Of a stretch of DNA of 10,436 bases, positions 1 through 6,832 are shown piece by piece; the stretch's first letter is position 1; the number at the start of each line of letters is the position of its first letter. The notes under the pieces are model-generated. The model had not been told where the DNA came from and made no database searches. It worked only from the letters and a program-made list of their open reading frames with translations. The DNA is from Pseudomonadota bacterium (GTDB lineage Bacteria > Pseudomonadota > Alphaproteobacteria > Rhizobiales > Devosiaceae), in the NCBI GenBank assembly GCA_023431205.1, contig JAEYXQ010000021.1, positions 1 to 10,436 on the forward strand, read 5' to 3'. Position numbers and translations under genes: made by a program.

Positions 1-381
1 GTCGATACCTTCGGTGAGTTCGCGCAGCATCCAGCGTTCGAGTTCGGTTTCGCTCGCCTCACGGACCCAGTCCGGTATCCACGGCTCGCGATAGTTGCCA
101 GTGGGCACGACGATCGGGAACCCGGTCGCCCGTGATACGGCGAGGTCCAGATCAGCGCGGCGACCGACGCCGCCGGTGGAGCATTCCACCAGTGCCGTTA
201 CCCCTTGCGCCTTGATGGCCTCGATCTCCGGCGCCATCAGTGCCACCACGTCGGCGGAGTTCGCTTCGGCATAGCCGGGCTGGTCCGGCGTCCTCAGGTC
301 AACAAACACGTGCTCATGAGGTAGTATGAGGCCCAGTTGGTCCTTTCCAAGTGGCCCCAGGGTGGTCATCAGTTGCTTCAC
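1..381 (-). CDS. Phosphotriesterase-family metal-dependent hydrolase, N-terminal part (partial)
   Basis: This is an amidohydrolase-fold enzyme of the phosphotriesterase (PTE) family; members hydrolyse phosphotriesters, lactones or related esters, and the substrate here cannot be told. The 127 visible codons contain the family's first metal-binding motif, LPHEHVFVD, with His22 and His24 as the expected HxH ligands. This is followed by ALVECSTGGVGRRADLDLA and a VVPTGNYREPW strand-turn, typical of PTE-like TIM barrels. The carbamylated Lys, later His ligands and Asp lie beyond the left edge, so catalytic integrity cannot be judged. I chose the GTG start at 381 because GAGGAGG sits 5 bases upstream of it; an in-frame ATG at 369 is the alternative but is badly spaced from that ribosome site. 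The protein has no signal peptide and is probably cytoplasmic. It is transcribed divergently from cysP, so shared control is possible but not shown. Family assignment is firm; function is open. Confidence 0.85.
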   Translation of the reverse strand, partial: MKQLMTTLGPLGKDQLGLILPHEHVFVDLRTPDQPGYAEANSADVVALMAPEIEAIKAQGVTALVECSTGGVGRRADLDLAVSRATGFPIVVPTGNYREPWIPDWVREASETELERWMLRELTEGID

Positions 382-577
382 GTGTTCCTCCTCAAGGCGC
401 GGCAAGGCCGGCTCGCAAACCGCGAAACGATATCGCGCTGAACTACGGCCGGAAGCAACGGCTTTGCCGCCGCGGCGTGCGCTGGAAATTACTCATCCGG
501 AACGGTGATTTGACGCTTTACCGCTGGCTCGCCAGCGCCGCATGAGGCTGGGCAGCGTCATTCTGACCGGGTCCAAC
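382..577. promoter_or_regulatory. Divergent intergenic region, phosphotriesterase-like gene / cysP
   Basis: This 196-base region lies between two divergent genes and should hold both promoters. On the plus strand, TTGACG at 510-515 resembles a -35 box, but no good -10 hexamer is visible at the expected distance. Just downstream is a 7-bp inverted repeat, CGCTGGC at 522-528 and GCCAGCG at 531-537, which could be an operator or a small leader hairpin for cysP. On the minus strand I see no clear promoter, only the strong GAGGAGG ribosome site of the phosphotriesterase-like gene near 387-393. Short reading frames across this region lack ribosome sites and family resemblance. The regulatory role is inferred from position only. 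Confidence 0.25.
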
Positions 578-1576
578 ATGAACAAGTTCCTCGCTACTGC
601 CTTTGCCGCCGTCGCTCTGGGCAGCACCCCTGCCCTGGCGCAGCCAACCGATCTGCTGAATGCCTCCTACGACATCGCCCGTGAACTGTTCGAAGCCGAG
701 AACGCCGCCTTTGTGCCGGCCTATTCCGCCAGCAGCGGCACCACGGTGACGATCAACCAGTCGCATGCCGGCTCTTCGGCCCAGGCGCGCGCGATCCTCG
801 AGGGGCTGCAGGCGGACGTGGTGACGTTCAACCAGGTGCTCGATGTCGAAAAGCTGGTCGAGGGTGGCTTCGTGGCCGAGAACTGGGCCGAGCAGTTCCC
901 GAACAACGCTTCCCCCTTCTATTCGCTCCCCGCCTTCCTGGTGCGCGCCGGCAACCCGAAGGGCATCGAGGACTGGGGTGATCTCGCCGAAGACGGCGTG
1001 CAGGTGATTTTCCCGAACCCGAAGACTTCGGGCAATGGCCGCTACACCTATCTCGCCGCCCGCGCCTGGGCGAATGAGGAATATGCCGCCGACGAAGCAC
1101 AGATCGAAGCTTTCCTCGCCAAGCTCTTCGCCAACGTGCCGGTGTTCGAGACGGGCGGCCGCGCCGCCACCACCGCCTTCACCGAACGCCAGCTCGGCGA
1201 CGTGCTGGTCACCTTCGAGGCGGAAGTGCTGAGCGTGGTGGAGCAGCTTGGTGCAGACAAGTACGAAGCGGTGGTGCCGTCGGTGAGCCTGCTGTCGGAG
1301 TTCCCGGTAGCGATCATCGACAAGATCGCCGATGCCCGCGGCAGCCGTGAGCTCGCCAAGGCCTATCTCGACTTCCTGTTCACCCCGGAAGGCCAGGAGA
1401 TTGCCGCCCAGCGCTTCCATCGTCCGATCGATGAGACCGTCGCTGCCGGCCACGCCGAAAGCTTCCCCGAGGTCCGGCTGGTGAACGTGGACGAGGAGTT
1501 CGGCGGCTGGGACGCCGTCAACAGCGAACACTTTGCCGAGGGCGGACTGCTGGACAAGGTCTTCCTCAACCAGTGA
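578..1576 (+). CDS. cysP: Sulfate/thiosulfate ABC transporter periplasmic binding protein CysP
   Basis: This periplasmic binding protein captures sulfate or thiosulfate for the CysTW permease. With the start at 578 it has 332 residues, usual for the family. The first 22 or so residues form a Sec signal peptide with a likely cleavage after ALA in TPALAQPTD. Family motifs follow: LLNASYDIARELF, the oxyanion loop SHAGSS (residues 62-67), FPNPKTSGNGRYTYLAA (from 145), TFEAEV (212-217) and a C-terminal EEFGGW. SHAGSS, NPKTSGN and FEAEV match the thiosulfate-binding CysP branch of E. coli better than Sbp, which carries SHGGSG, NPKSSGG and WENEA. An in-frame ATG at 542 would add 12 residues ahead of the signal peptide; neither start has a strong ribosome site, and 578 gives the cleaner signal peptide. 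The stop overlaps the cysT start (GTGA). Family is certain; thiosulfate preference is an inference. Confidence 0.93.
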   Translation: MNKFLATAFAAVALGSTPALAQPTDLLNASYDIARELFEAENAAFVPAYSASSGTTVTINQSHAGSSAQARAILEGLQADVVTFNQVLDVEKLVEGGFVAENWAEQFPNNASPFYSLPAFLVRAGNPKGIEDWGDLAEDGVQVIFPNPKTSGNGRYTYLAARAWANEEYAADEAQIEAFLAKLFANVPVFETGGRAATTAFTERQLGDVLVTFEAEVLSVVEQLGADKYEAVVPSVSLLSEFPVAIIDKIADARGSRELAKAYLDFLFTPEGQEIAAQRFHRPIDETVAAGHAESFPEVRLVNVDEEFGGWDAVNSEHFAEGGLLDKVFLNQ

Positions 1577-2472
1577 CGAGCCCTGCAGTGACACGGCCTA
1601 TCGGCGCTGCCCAGGCGGCGCCGCACGTCTCGAACCGGGCAAGGCGGCCGCGCAGCCGACACCTCCTGCCCGGCTTCGGCATGACCATGGGCGTGTCGCT
1701 GTTCTATCTCGGACTTATCGTGGTGCTGCCGCTCCTGGCCATGCTGCTGAAGGTCGGCGGCATGGGCTGGGACGAGTTCTGGCGGATCGTCAGTTCGAAC
1801 CGGGCCCTGGCCGCGTACCGGGTGACCTTCACGTCGGCCCTCGTCGCCACGGTACTCAACGGCGTCATCGGGTTGCTGCTGGCATGGGTGCTGACGCGTT
1901 ACCGGTTCCCCGGCCGTCGGCTGCTCGACGCATTGGTGGATCTGCCGTTCGCGCTGCCGACTGCGGTCGCCGGACTGGTGCTGGTGACACTGTTCGACGA
2001 CGGCGGCTGGTATGGCACGGTGCTGACGCCGCTGGGAGTGACCGTCAACTACACGCAGCTCGGCATCGTCGCGGCCATGACCTTCACCTCCATTCCGTTC
2101 GTGGTGCGGGCGGTGCAGCCGGTGCTGGAAGAGGTGGAGGTCGACCTCGAGAATGCCGCCCGCACGCTCGGCGCTTCGCGCTGGCAGGTGTTCTCGCGGG
2201 TGATCTGGCCAACGATCCTCCCGGCCTTTCTGGGCGGCTGCGTATTGTCGTTCTCGCGCTCGCTGGGGGAGTTCGGCGCCGTCGTGTTCATCGCCGGCAA
2301 CTTGCCCGGCATGACCGAAATCGTGTCGCTGCTGATCTACATCCGGCTTGAGGAATACAGCTACCAGGGCGCTGCAGCCCTGGCCTTCGTGCTGTTGCTG
2401 GTGGCGTTCCTGACGCTGCTGGCGACCAATGCCCTTGCAGCCTGGCAGGTGCGCTATGCAGCACGCCGCTGA
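1573..2472 (+). CDS. cysT: Sulfate/thiosulfate ABC transporter permease CysT (CysU)
   Basis: This is one of the two inner-membrane permease subunits of the sulfate/thiosulfate importer and pairs with CysW. The product of 299 residues has several hydrophobic segments, beginning near residue 40 with LFYLGLIVVLPLLAMLL. It carries the CysT-type RYRFPGRRLLDALVDLPFAL segment and a cytoplasmic EAA coupling loop from about residue 193 (ENAARTLGASRWQVF, then LPAFLGG), which docks to the ATPase. SLGEFGAVVFIAGN is another family signature. The GTG start at 1573 overlaps the cysP stop by four bases (GTGA), indicating translational coupling. The N-terminal 35 residues are Arg- and Pro-rich and poorly conserved, so a later start (GTG at 1588 or ATG at 1681) cannot be excluded. 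It overlaps the start of cysW. Confidence 0.93.
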   Translation: MTSPAVTRPIGAAQAAPHVSNRARRPRSRHLLPGFGMTMGVSLFYLGLIVVLPLLAMLLKVGGMGWDEFWRIVSSNRALAAYRVTFTSALVATVLNGVIGLLLAWVLTRYRFPGRRLLDALVDLPFALPTAVAGLVLVTLFDDGGWYGTVLTPLGVTVNYTQLGIVAAMTFTSIPFVVRAVQPVLEEVEVDLENAARTLGASRWQVFSRVIWPTILPAFLGGCVLSFSRSLGEFGAVVFIAGNLPGMTEIVSLLIYIRLEEYSYQGAAALAFVLLLVAFLTLLATNALAAWQVRYAARR

Positions 2473-3277
2473 ACGGGTGCCCCGTTCGGCGGGCGAGGTC
2501 GCGCTGATCGCCGCCGCGTTCGTGCTGGCGGTACTCACGCTAGCCGTGCCGCTGGCGGTGATCTTCAGTTTCGCCCTGCGGGAGGGGATTGGCGCCTACT
2601 TAGCCAACATCCTGCAGCCGACGACGCTGCACGCAATCATGCTGACGGTGGTCACGGCGCTGGTGGTGGTGCCCATCAACATGGCTGTCGGGATGTGTCT
2701 TGCCTGGCTGGTGACGCGGTTCCGCTTTCCCGGCCGGGAGACGCTGATCACCCTCATCGAACTCCCCGCCTCCATGAGCCCGATCGTTGCCGGCGTGGTC
2801 TACCTGTTCCTCTATGGCGGACAGGGACTGCTCGGCCCCGCCCTGCAGTCGGCCGGCATCCAGATCATGTTCACGCCGCTGGCCATCATCCTGGTCAGCC
2901 TGTTCGTCACCGCTCCCTTCGTGGCGCGCGAGCTGATTCCGCTGATGCAGCAGCAGGGAACCGAGGACGAGGAGGCAGCGCTGTCGCTCGGCGCCAATGG
3001 CTTGCAGATGTTCTGGTTCGTGACCCTGCCGAACATTCGCTGGGCGCTGGTCTACGGCGCTGTGCTCACCAATGCGCGGGTGATGGGCGAGTTCGGCGCC
3101 GTCTCCGTGGTGTCAGGCGCCATCCGCGGGCAGACCAACACGCTGCCGCTGCAGATCACGCAGTTGTTCAACGACTTCAACATCGCTGGTGCCTTCGCGG
3201 CGGCGTCGACGCTGGCGTTGATCGCGGTTATCACGCTGGTGGTCAAAGCAGCCCTAGAGTCGGGCCGGCACGGCTGA
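2456..3277 (+). CDS. cysW: Sulfate/thiosulfate ABC transporter permease CysW
   Basis: This is the second permease subunit, forming the membrane channel with CysT. From the ATG at 2456 it has 273 residues with about six hydrophobic segments. The EAA loop (EEAALSLGANGLQMFWF, from about residue 172) contacts the ATPase. NIRWALVYGAVLTNARVMGE and the following GQTNTLPLQI stretch are characteristic of CysW rather than CysT. I chose ATG 2456 because GCAGG lies about six bases upstream; an in-frame ATG at 2429 would add nine residues and a longer overlap with cysT. Either way the two genes overlap, so they are surely co-translated. A cysA ATPase gene normally follows in cysPTWA operons, but here the next gene is an SLC13 permease. 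The importer must borrow an ATPase encoded elsewhere or be non-functional. Confidence 0.93.
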   Translation: MQHAAERVPRSAGEVALIAAAFVLAVLTLAVPLAVIFSFALREGIGAYLANILQPTTLHAIMLTVVTALVVVPINMAVGMCLAWLVTRFRFPGRETLITLIELPASMSPIVAGVVYLFLYGGQGLLGPALQSAGIQIMFTPLAIILVSLFVTAPFVARELIPLMQQQGTEDEEAALSLGANGLQMFWFVTLPNIRWALVYGAVLTNARVMGEFGAVSVVSGAIRGQTNTLPLQITQLFNDFNIAGAFAAASTLALIAVITLVVKAALESGRHG

Positions 3278-3356
3278 GCCGTATGGATCGCGCGCGGAAC
3301 CCTGTGACACCGTGAGAATTGCTCTTGCCGCTGTCGTGTGGATGCGTTGAGTTGCC

Positions 3357-3371
3357 TCCCGCAGCACGGGA
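3357..3371 (+). promoter_or_regulatory. Small hairpin covering the likely ribosome site of the SLC13 permease gene
   Basis: In the 106-base gap between cysW and the permease gene, TCCCG (3357-3361) can pair with CGGGA (3367-3371) around a five-base loop. The 3' arm holds the only purine-rich stretch that could serve as ribosome site, 6 bases before the TTG at 3378 and 12 before the ATG at 3384. It might therefore damp translation, but a 5-bp stem is weak and occurs often by chance at this GC content. The rest of the gap shows no convincing promoter or terminator. Confidence 0.15.
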
Positions 3372-3383
3372 CCAACCTTGACC

Positions 3384-5153
3384 ATGACACTGCAACAAAT
3401 TCTGGCTTTTAGCGTGATCGGCGGCATGATGATCGCCTTCATCTGGGGGCGCTGGCGCTATGACGTCGTCGCGGTGTGCGCGCTGCTTGCGGCGCTGGCG
3501 CTGGGGCTGGTGCCGCCCGAGGAAGCCTTCACGGGTTTTGCCGATGATATCGTCATCATCGTCGGCAGCGCCCTGGTGGTGAGCGCCGCAGTCTCGCGCT
3601 CCGGCATCATGGGAATCGCTGTTCGCCGCTTTGCACCTGGAATCACCACGCCGCGGGCACAGTTGATCCTGCTGGTTGCGGTGGTGACGGTGCTGAGTGC
3701 GTTCGTGAAGAACATCGGCGCACTGGCCATCATGATGCCGATCGCCTTCCAGATGGCCCGCAAGTCCGGCGTTTCGCCCTCGATGTTTTTGATGCCGATG
3801 GCGTTCGGCTCCCTCCTGGGTGGATTGATGACCCAGATCGGAACGTCGCCGAACATCATCGTGTCCCGCGTGCGGGAGGAGATGGTGGGGCAGCCTTTCG
3901 GAATGTTCGACTACACGCCGGTGGGCGCGGCGCTGGCGGTCGTGGGTATCGTCTTCCTCGCCCTGTTCTACTGGCTGCTGCCGGAGCGCCGCCGTGAAGA
4001 GACCGGCATGGACAAGGCCATCGAGATCAAGAACTACACCACCGAGGCTCGGGTCGGTTCGGACTCGACTGCGATCGGCAAGTCGGTGGGCGAAGTCCAG
4101 GCGGCTGGTGACGGAGCGGCGATGGTCACCCGGATCATGAGCGCCAACGGCAACACCCGCACGCCGCTGCCGGATGCAACGCTCAGGGCCGGCGATATCC
4201 TGCTGATCCAGGGTGAACCCGATGCCCTCGACAAGATGGTGTCGCAGTCCGGCCTGGTGTTCTCGGAACGCCGCGGGGCCGCAACGCGCGATGCCGCCGA
4301 TATCGGCATCATCGAGGCAGTGGTGGGTGAGAGCTCCGGCCTGATCGGTGCAAGCGCCCAGGAACTGACGCTGTTCGACCGCACCGGACTGAACCTCTTG
4401 GCGATCAGCCGGCGGGGCGAGCGGCTGACCGAGCGGCTCGGCCAGATTCGCTTCCAGAATGGGGACGTCATCCTGCTGCAGGGGCACCTCAAGCGCCTGC
4501 CGGAACTGCTGCGGGAGTGGGACTGCCTGCCGCTGGTGGAACGTGGACTGCGCCTCGGCAGCGTCCGCAACGGACTGGTGCCGCTCGCTATTCTGCTGGT
4601 GGCCATGGGCGCGACTGCCCTGGGCATTGTGCCGGTTGCTGCGGCGTTCTTCGCGGCTGCCGTGGCGATGGTGCTCTCCCGGGCCGTGCCGCTGCGGGAT
4701 GTGTATGCGCAGATCGACGCGCCGATCCTGATCATGCTGGCGTGTCTTATCCCTGTGTCCGACACGCTACGGACAACGGGCGGAACCGACGTTATCGCCG
4801 GCCTGCTGTCGCAGGTGGCGTCGACGATGCCCGGCTGGGGCGCCCTGGCACTGATCATGGTTGCCGCCATGGCCGTGACCCCGTTCCTGAACAACGCCGC
4901 CACAGTGCTGGTGATGGCGCCGATCGCTGCAGCGTTCGCGACTTCGCTCGGCTACGCTCCGGAGGCATTTCTGCTGGCGGTGGCGGTCGGTGCGGGCTGC
5001 GATTTCCTCACCCCCATCGGACACCAGTGCAACACGCTGGTGATGGGACCGGGCGGCTACCGTTTCGGCGATTACTGGCGGCTTGGCGCACCGCTGTCGC
5101 TGCTGGTGGTGCTCGTAGGGGTGCCGATGCTGATGCTGGTCTGGCCGTTCTAG
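3384..5153 (+). CDS. SLC13-family anion permease with two TrkA-C (RCK_C) domains
   Basis: This inner-membrane secondary transporter of the SLC13/DASS superfamily probably moves a dicarboxylate, sulfate or other anion with Na+ or H+. From the ATG at 3384 it has 589 residues. An N-terminal membrane half (to about residue 200) contains the NIGALAIMMPIA segment and the substrate/cation loop QIGTSPN near 150. Two cytosolic TrkA-C-like domains follow, about 217-290 and 308-385, each ending in a GDxxLxQG turn (GDILLIQG, GDVILLQG). The C-terminal membrane half (about 393-589) has FLNNAATVLVMAPIA and TPIGHQCNTLVMGPGG near 541. This architecture matches SAC1/SLT-like permeases, some of which carry sulfate, and the adjacent cysPTW genes favour a sulfur oxyanion. 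The substrate is nevertheless inferred. A TTG at 3378 is an alternative start two codons upstream. folP begins one base after its stop. Confidence 0.9.
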   Translation: MTLQQILAFSVIGGMMIAFIWGRWRYDVVAVCALLAALALGLVPPEEAFTGFADDIVIIVGSALVVSAAVSRSGIMGIAVRRFAPGITTPRAQLILLVAVVTVLSAFVKNIGALAIMMPIAFQMARKSGVSPSMFLMPMAFGSLLGGLMTQIGTSPNIIVSRVREEMVGQPFGMFDYTPVGAALAVVGIVFLALFYWLLPERRREETGMDKAIEIKNYTTEARVGSDSTAIGKSVGEVQAAGDGAAMVTRIMSANGNTRTPLPDATLRAGDILLIQGEPDALDKMVSQSGLVFSERRGAATRDAADIGIIEAVVGESSGLIGASAQELTLFDRTGLNLLAISRRGERLTERLGQIRFQNGDVILLQGHLKRLPELLREWDCLPLVERGLRLGSVRNGLVPLAILLVAMGATALGIVPVAAAFFAAAVAMVLSRAVPLRDVYAQIDAPILIMLACLIPVSDTLRTTGGTDVIAGLLSQVASTMPGWGALALIMVAAMAVTPFLNNAATVLVMAPIAAAFATSLGYAPEAFLLAVAVGAGCDFLTPIGHQCNTLVMGPGGYRFGDYWRLGAPLSLLVVLVGVPMLMLVWPF

Positions 5154-5154
5154 G

Positions 5155-6009
5155 ATGCACACAGGACACACCATTCCCCTGCCCGGCCGCGCGCCCCTGA
5201 TCCTCGGCGAGCGGGCACTGATCATGGGGATCCTCAACGTCACGCCGGACAGTTTCTCCGACGGTGGACGGCATGTTGCCGTGGAAGAGGCGGTGGCGCA
5301 TGCCCGGCTGATGGTCGCCGAAGGTGCGGACATGATCGACATCGGCGGGGAGAGCACTCGGCCCGGTGCCGAGCCGGTGCCAGTGCAGGAGGAACTCGAC
5401 CGGGTGATGCCGGTGATCGATGCGCTGGTCGCGGAGGGGATCGGCGTGCCGATCTCCATCGACACGATGAAGCCGCTGGTGGCGGATCAGGCGATCCAGG
5501 CTGGGGCGACGATCATCAACGACGTTACCGGTCTGCAGGGGGCACCGGAAATGGCAGCAATTGCAGCGCTTTACGAGGTTCCGGTGGTGGCGATGCACTG
5601 GGACAAGACGCGGGACCGGAGCGCACCGATCGTCGCGGCGGTGCGGGCCTGGCTAGAGCGAAGCTGTAAGATTGCAGCGGCCGCGGGAGTGGCTTCGGAC
5701 CGGCTGATCCTCGATCCCGGCTTTGGTTTTGCCAAGAACATGAACGAGAACTACACGTTACTGAACGGACTCGACGCCTTTGCCGATCGGCCGCTGCTGG
5801 TGGGAACATCGCGCAAGTCGATGATCGGGCGGCTGCTGAACGTTCCGGCTGAGGAGCGGATGGCGGGAACCGTGGCGACCAATGTGCTCGGCTACATGAA
5901 GGGCGGCCACATCTTCCGGGTGCATGATGTCCGGGCCCATCGCGAGGCGCTCACCGTGGCGCAAGCGGCGCTTTACGGGCCACCGGTGCAAGAGGAGCTG
6001 CAATCATGA
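5155..6009 (+). CDS. folP: Dihydropteroate synthase FolP
   Basis: This cytoplasmic enzyme condenses 6-hydroxymethyl-7,8-dihydropterin diphosphate with p-aminobenzoate to give 7,8-dihydropteroate; it is the target of sulfonamides. Its 284 residues match the family length. The TIM-barrel motifs appear in order: GILNVTPDSFSDGGR (25-39), DIGGESTRPGA (62-72), SIDTMKP (102-108), INDVTG (122-127), DPGFGFAKN (188-196), GTSRKSMIG (218-226) and the terminal RVHDV (256-260). The loop residues usually altered in sulfonamide-resistant enzymes (Phe34, Pro70) are of the sensitive type. After Met148-His149 the usual MQGxPxTMQ loop is replaced by a shorter WDKTRDRSAP. The ATG lies one base after the permease stop with no strong ribosome site of its own, suggesting translational coupling. 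Its stop overlaps folB (ATGA). Confidence 0.96.
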   Translation: MHTGHTIPLPGRAPLILGERALIMGILNVTPDSFSDGGRHVAVEEAVAHARLMVAEGADMIDIGGESTRPGAEPVPVQEELDRVMPVIDALVAEGIGVPISIDTMKPLVADQAIQAGATIINDVTGLQGAPEMAAIAALYEVPVVAMHWDKTRDRSAPIVAAVRAWLERSCKIAAAAGVASDRLILDPGFGFAKNMNENYTLLNGLDAFADRPLLVGTSRKSMIGRLLNVPAEERMAGTVATNVLGYMKGGHIFRVHDVRAHREALTVAQAALYGPPVQEELQS

Positions 6010-6392
6010 GCGATGCTTTCACCGGCGACCGCATCATCCTCAACGACCTCGGCTTTTTTGGATACCACGGTGTGTTCCCAGAGGAGGAGCGGCTGGGCCA
6101 GCGCTTCTATGTCGACCTGGAACTGGGGATCGACCTCGCCGAAGCGGCTGCCCGCGATGATCTCGACGCCAGCGTCAACTATGGCAAGATCTACGAGGTG
6201 GTGGAGGCGGCGTTCACCGAGCCGAGGATGAAGCTGATCGAGGCGGTGGGGCACAACATCGTCACGGCGCTGTTCCAGGCGTTCCCGCCGATCCGCTGGA
6301 TCAAGGTGCGGGTGCGCAAGCCGGAGGCGCCCATTGCCATGGTCCGTGGCTATGCCGCGGTGGAACTGCACCGCGTGCGAGACCCGAAGTGA
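6006..6392 (+). CDS. folB: Dihydroneopterin aldolase FolB
   Basis: This cytoplasmic enzyme cleaves 7,8-dihydroneopterin to 6-hydroxymethyl-7,8-dihydropterin and glycolaldehyde, supplying the substrate for FolK encoded just downstream. The 128 residues are normal for this small tunnel-fold enzyme. Visible signatures are LGFFGYHGVFPEEE (15-28) with Glu27 as the likely counterpart of E. coli Glu22, GQRFYVDLEL (31-40), the substrate-binding LIEAVGHNI (77-85) and VRVRKPEAPI (101-110), where Lys105 corresponds to the catalytic Lys100 of E. coli. The ATG overlaps the folP stop by four bases, and GAGGAG lies eight bases upstream, the best ribosome site in the fol cluster. Its stop in turn overlaps the folK GTG start. 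Confidence 0.95.
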   Translation: MSDAFTGDRIILNDLGFFGYHGVFPEEERLGQRFYVDLELGIDLAEAAARDDLDASVNYGKIYEVVEAAFTEPRMKLIEAVGHNIVTALFQAFPPIRWIKVRVRKPEAPIAMVRGYAAVELHRVRDPK

Positions 6393-6832
6393 CGCACCAG
6401 GCCTGGCTCAGCCTCGGCGCCAACCTCGAGGATCCACCGGCGCAGCTGCGCGAGGCGGTGCGGCGGATCGAGGCGCATCCCCAGATTCGGGTGACGGCGC
6501 AGTCACAGCTGGTGATGACCACCGCCTGGGGCAAGACCGATCAACCCGACTTCTGCAACATGGCGGTGGCGGTCGAGACGGAGTTGCAGCCGCTGCCGCT
6601 GCTGGACGCGCTGCTCGGCATCGAGGCAGAGATGGGCCGCCAGCGTATCGAGAAATGGGGCCCGCGCGTCATCGACATCGACGTCATCGCCTATGACCGG
6701 CTGGTGCTGAACACAGCAAAGCTCACGCTGCCGCACCCGTTCGCTCATGAGCGCGCCTTCGTGCTGGAGCCGCTGGCCGAGATTGCACCCGACGTGCGGG
6801 GCTGGGTGATCGAGATGGGCAAGCGCGGCTAG
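6389..6832 (+). CDS. folK: 6-hydroxymethyl-7,8-dihydropterin pyrophosphokinase FolK (HPPK)
   Basis: This enzyme transfers diphosphate from ATP to 6-hydroxymethyl-7,8-dihydropterin, making the pterin substrate of FolP. The 147-residue product is slightly shorter than the 159 of E. coli but has all main motifs: LSLGANL (7-13), a flexible loop ending TTAWGKTDQPDFCNM (44-58), MGRQR (82-86) and GPRVIDIDVIAYD (91-103), in which Asp96 and Asp98 match the Mg-binding Asp95/Asp97 of E. coli. LPHPFAHERAFVLEPL closes the fold. The GTG start overlaps the folB stop (GTGA), and the upstream ribosome site is poor, so expression probably depends on coupling. The TAG stop lies inside a CTAG whose other strand is the stop of the converging ATP12-family gene. 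Confidence 0.95.
   Translation: MTHQAWLSLGANLEDPPAQLREAVRRIEAHPQIRVTAQSQLVMTTAWGKTDQPDFCNMAVAVETELQPLPLLDALLGIEAEMGRQRIEKWGPRVIDIDVIAYDRLVLNTAKLTLPHPFAHERAFVLEPLAEIAPDVRGWVIEMGKRG

Noticed and set aside
326..545. Two overlapping short plus-strand frames ahead of cysP, possible leader peptides
   Set aside because: No ribosome sites are visible, both overlap the antisense start of the phosphotriesterase-like gene, and their composition is that of random GC-rich sequence.
518..1594. A 358-codon open frame on the minus strand opposite cysP
   Set aside because: It lies wholly antisense to a gene with clear CysP motifs, reads as low-complexity His/Gly/Arg-rich protein without family motifs, and is a by-product of high GC at third positions.
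1363..2538. A 391-codon minus-strand frame opposite cysP/cysT
   Set aside because: It is His/Arg/Gln-rich with no domain resemblance and is antisense to well-conserved transporter genes.
3243..4487. A 414-codon minus-strand frame opposite the SLC13 permease
   Set aside because: It has the same GC-driven character and lies opposite a gene with intact SLC13 and TrkA-C motifs.
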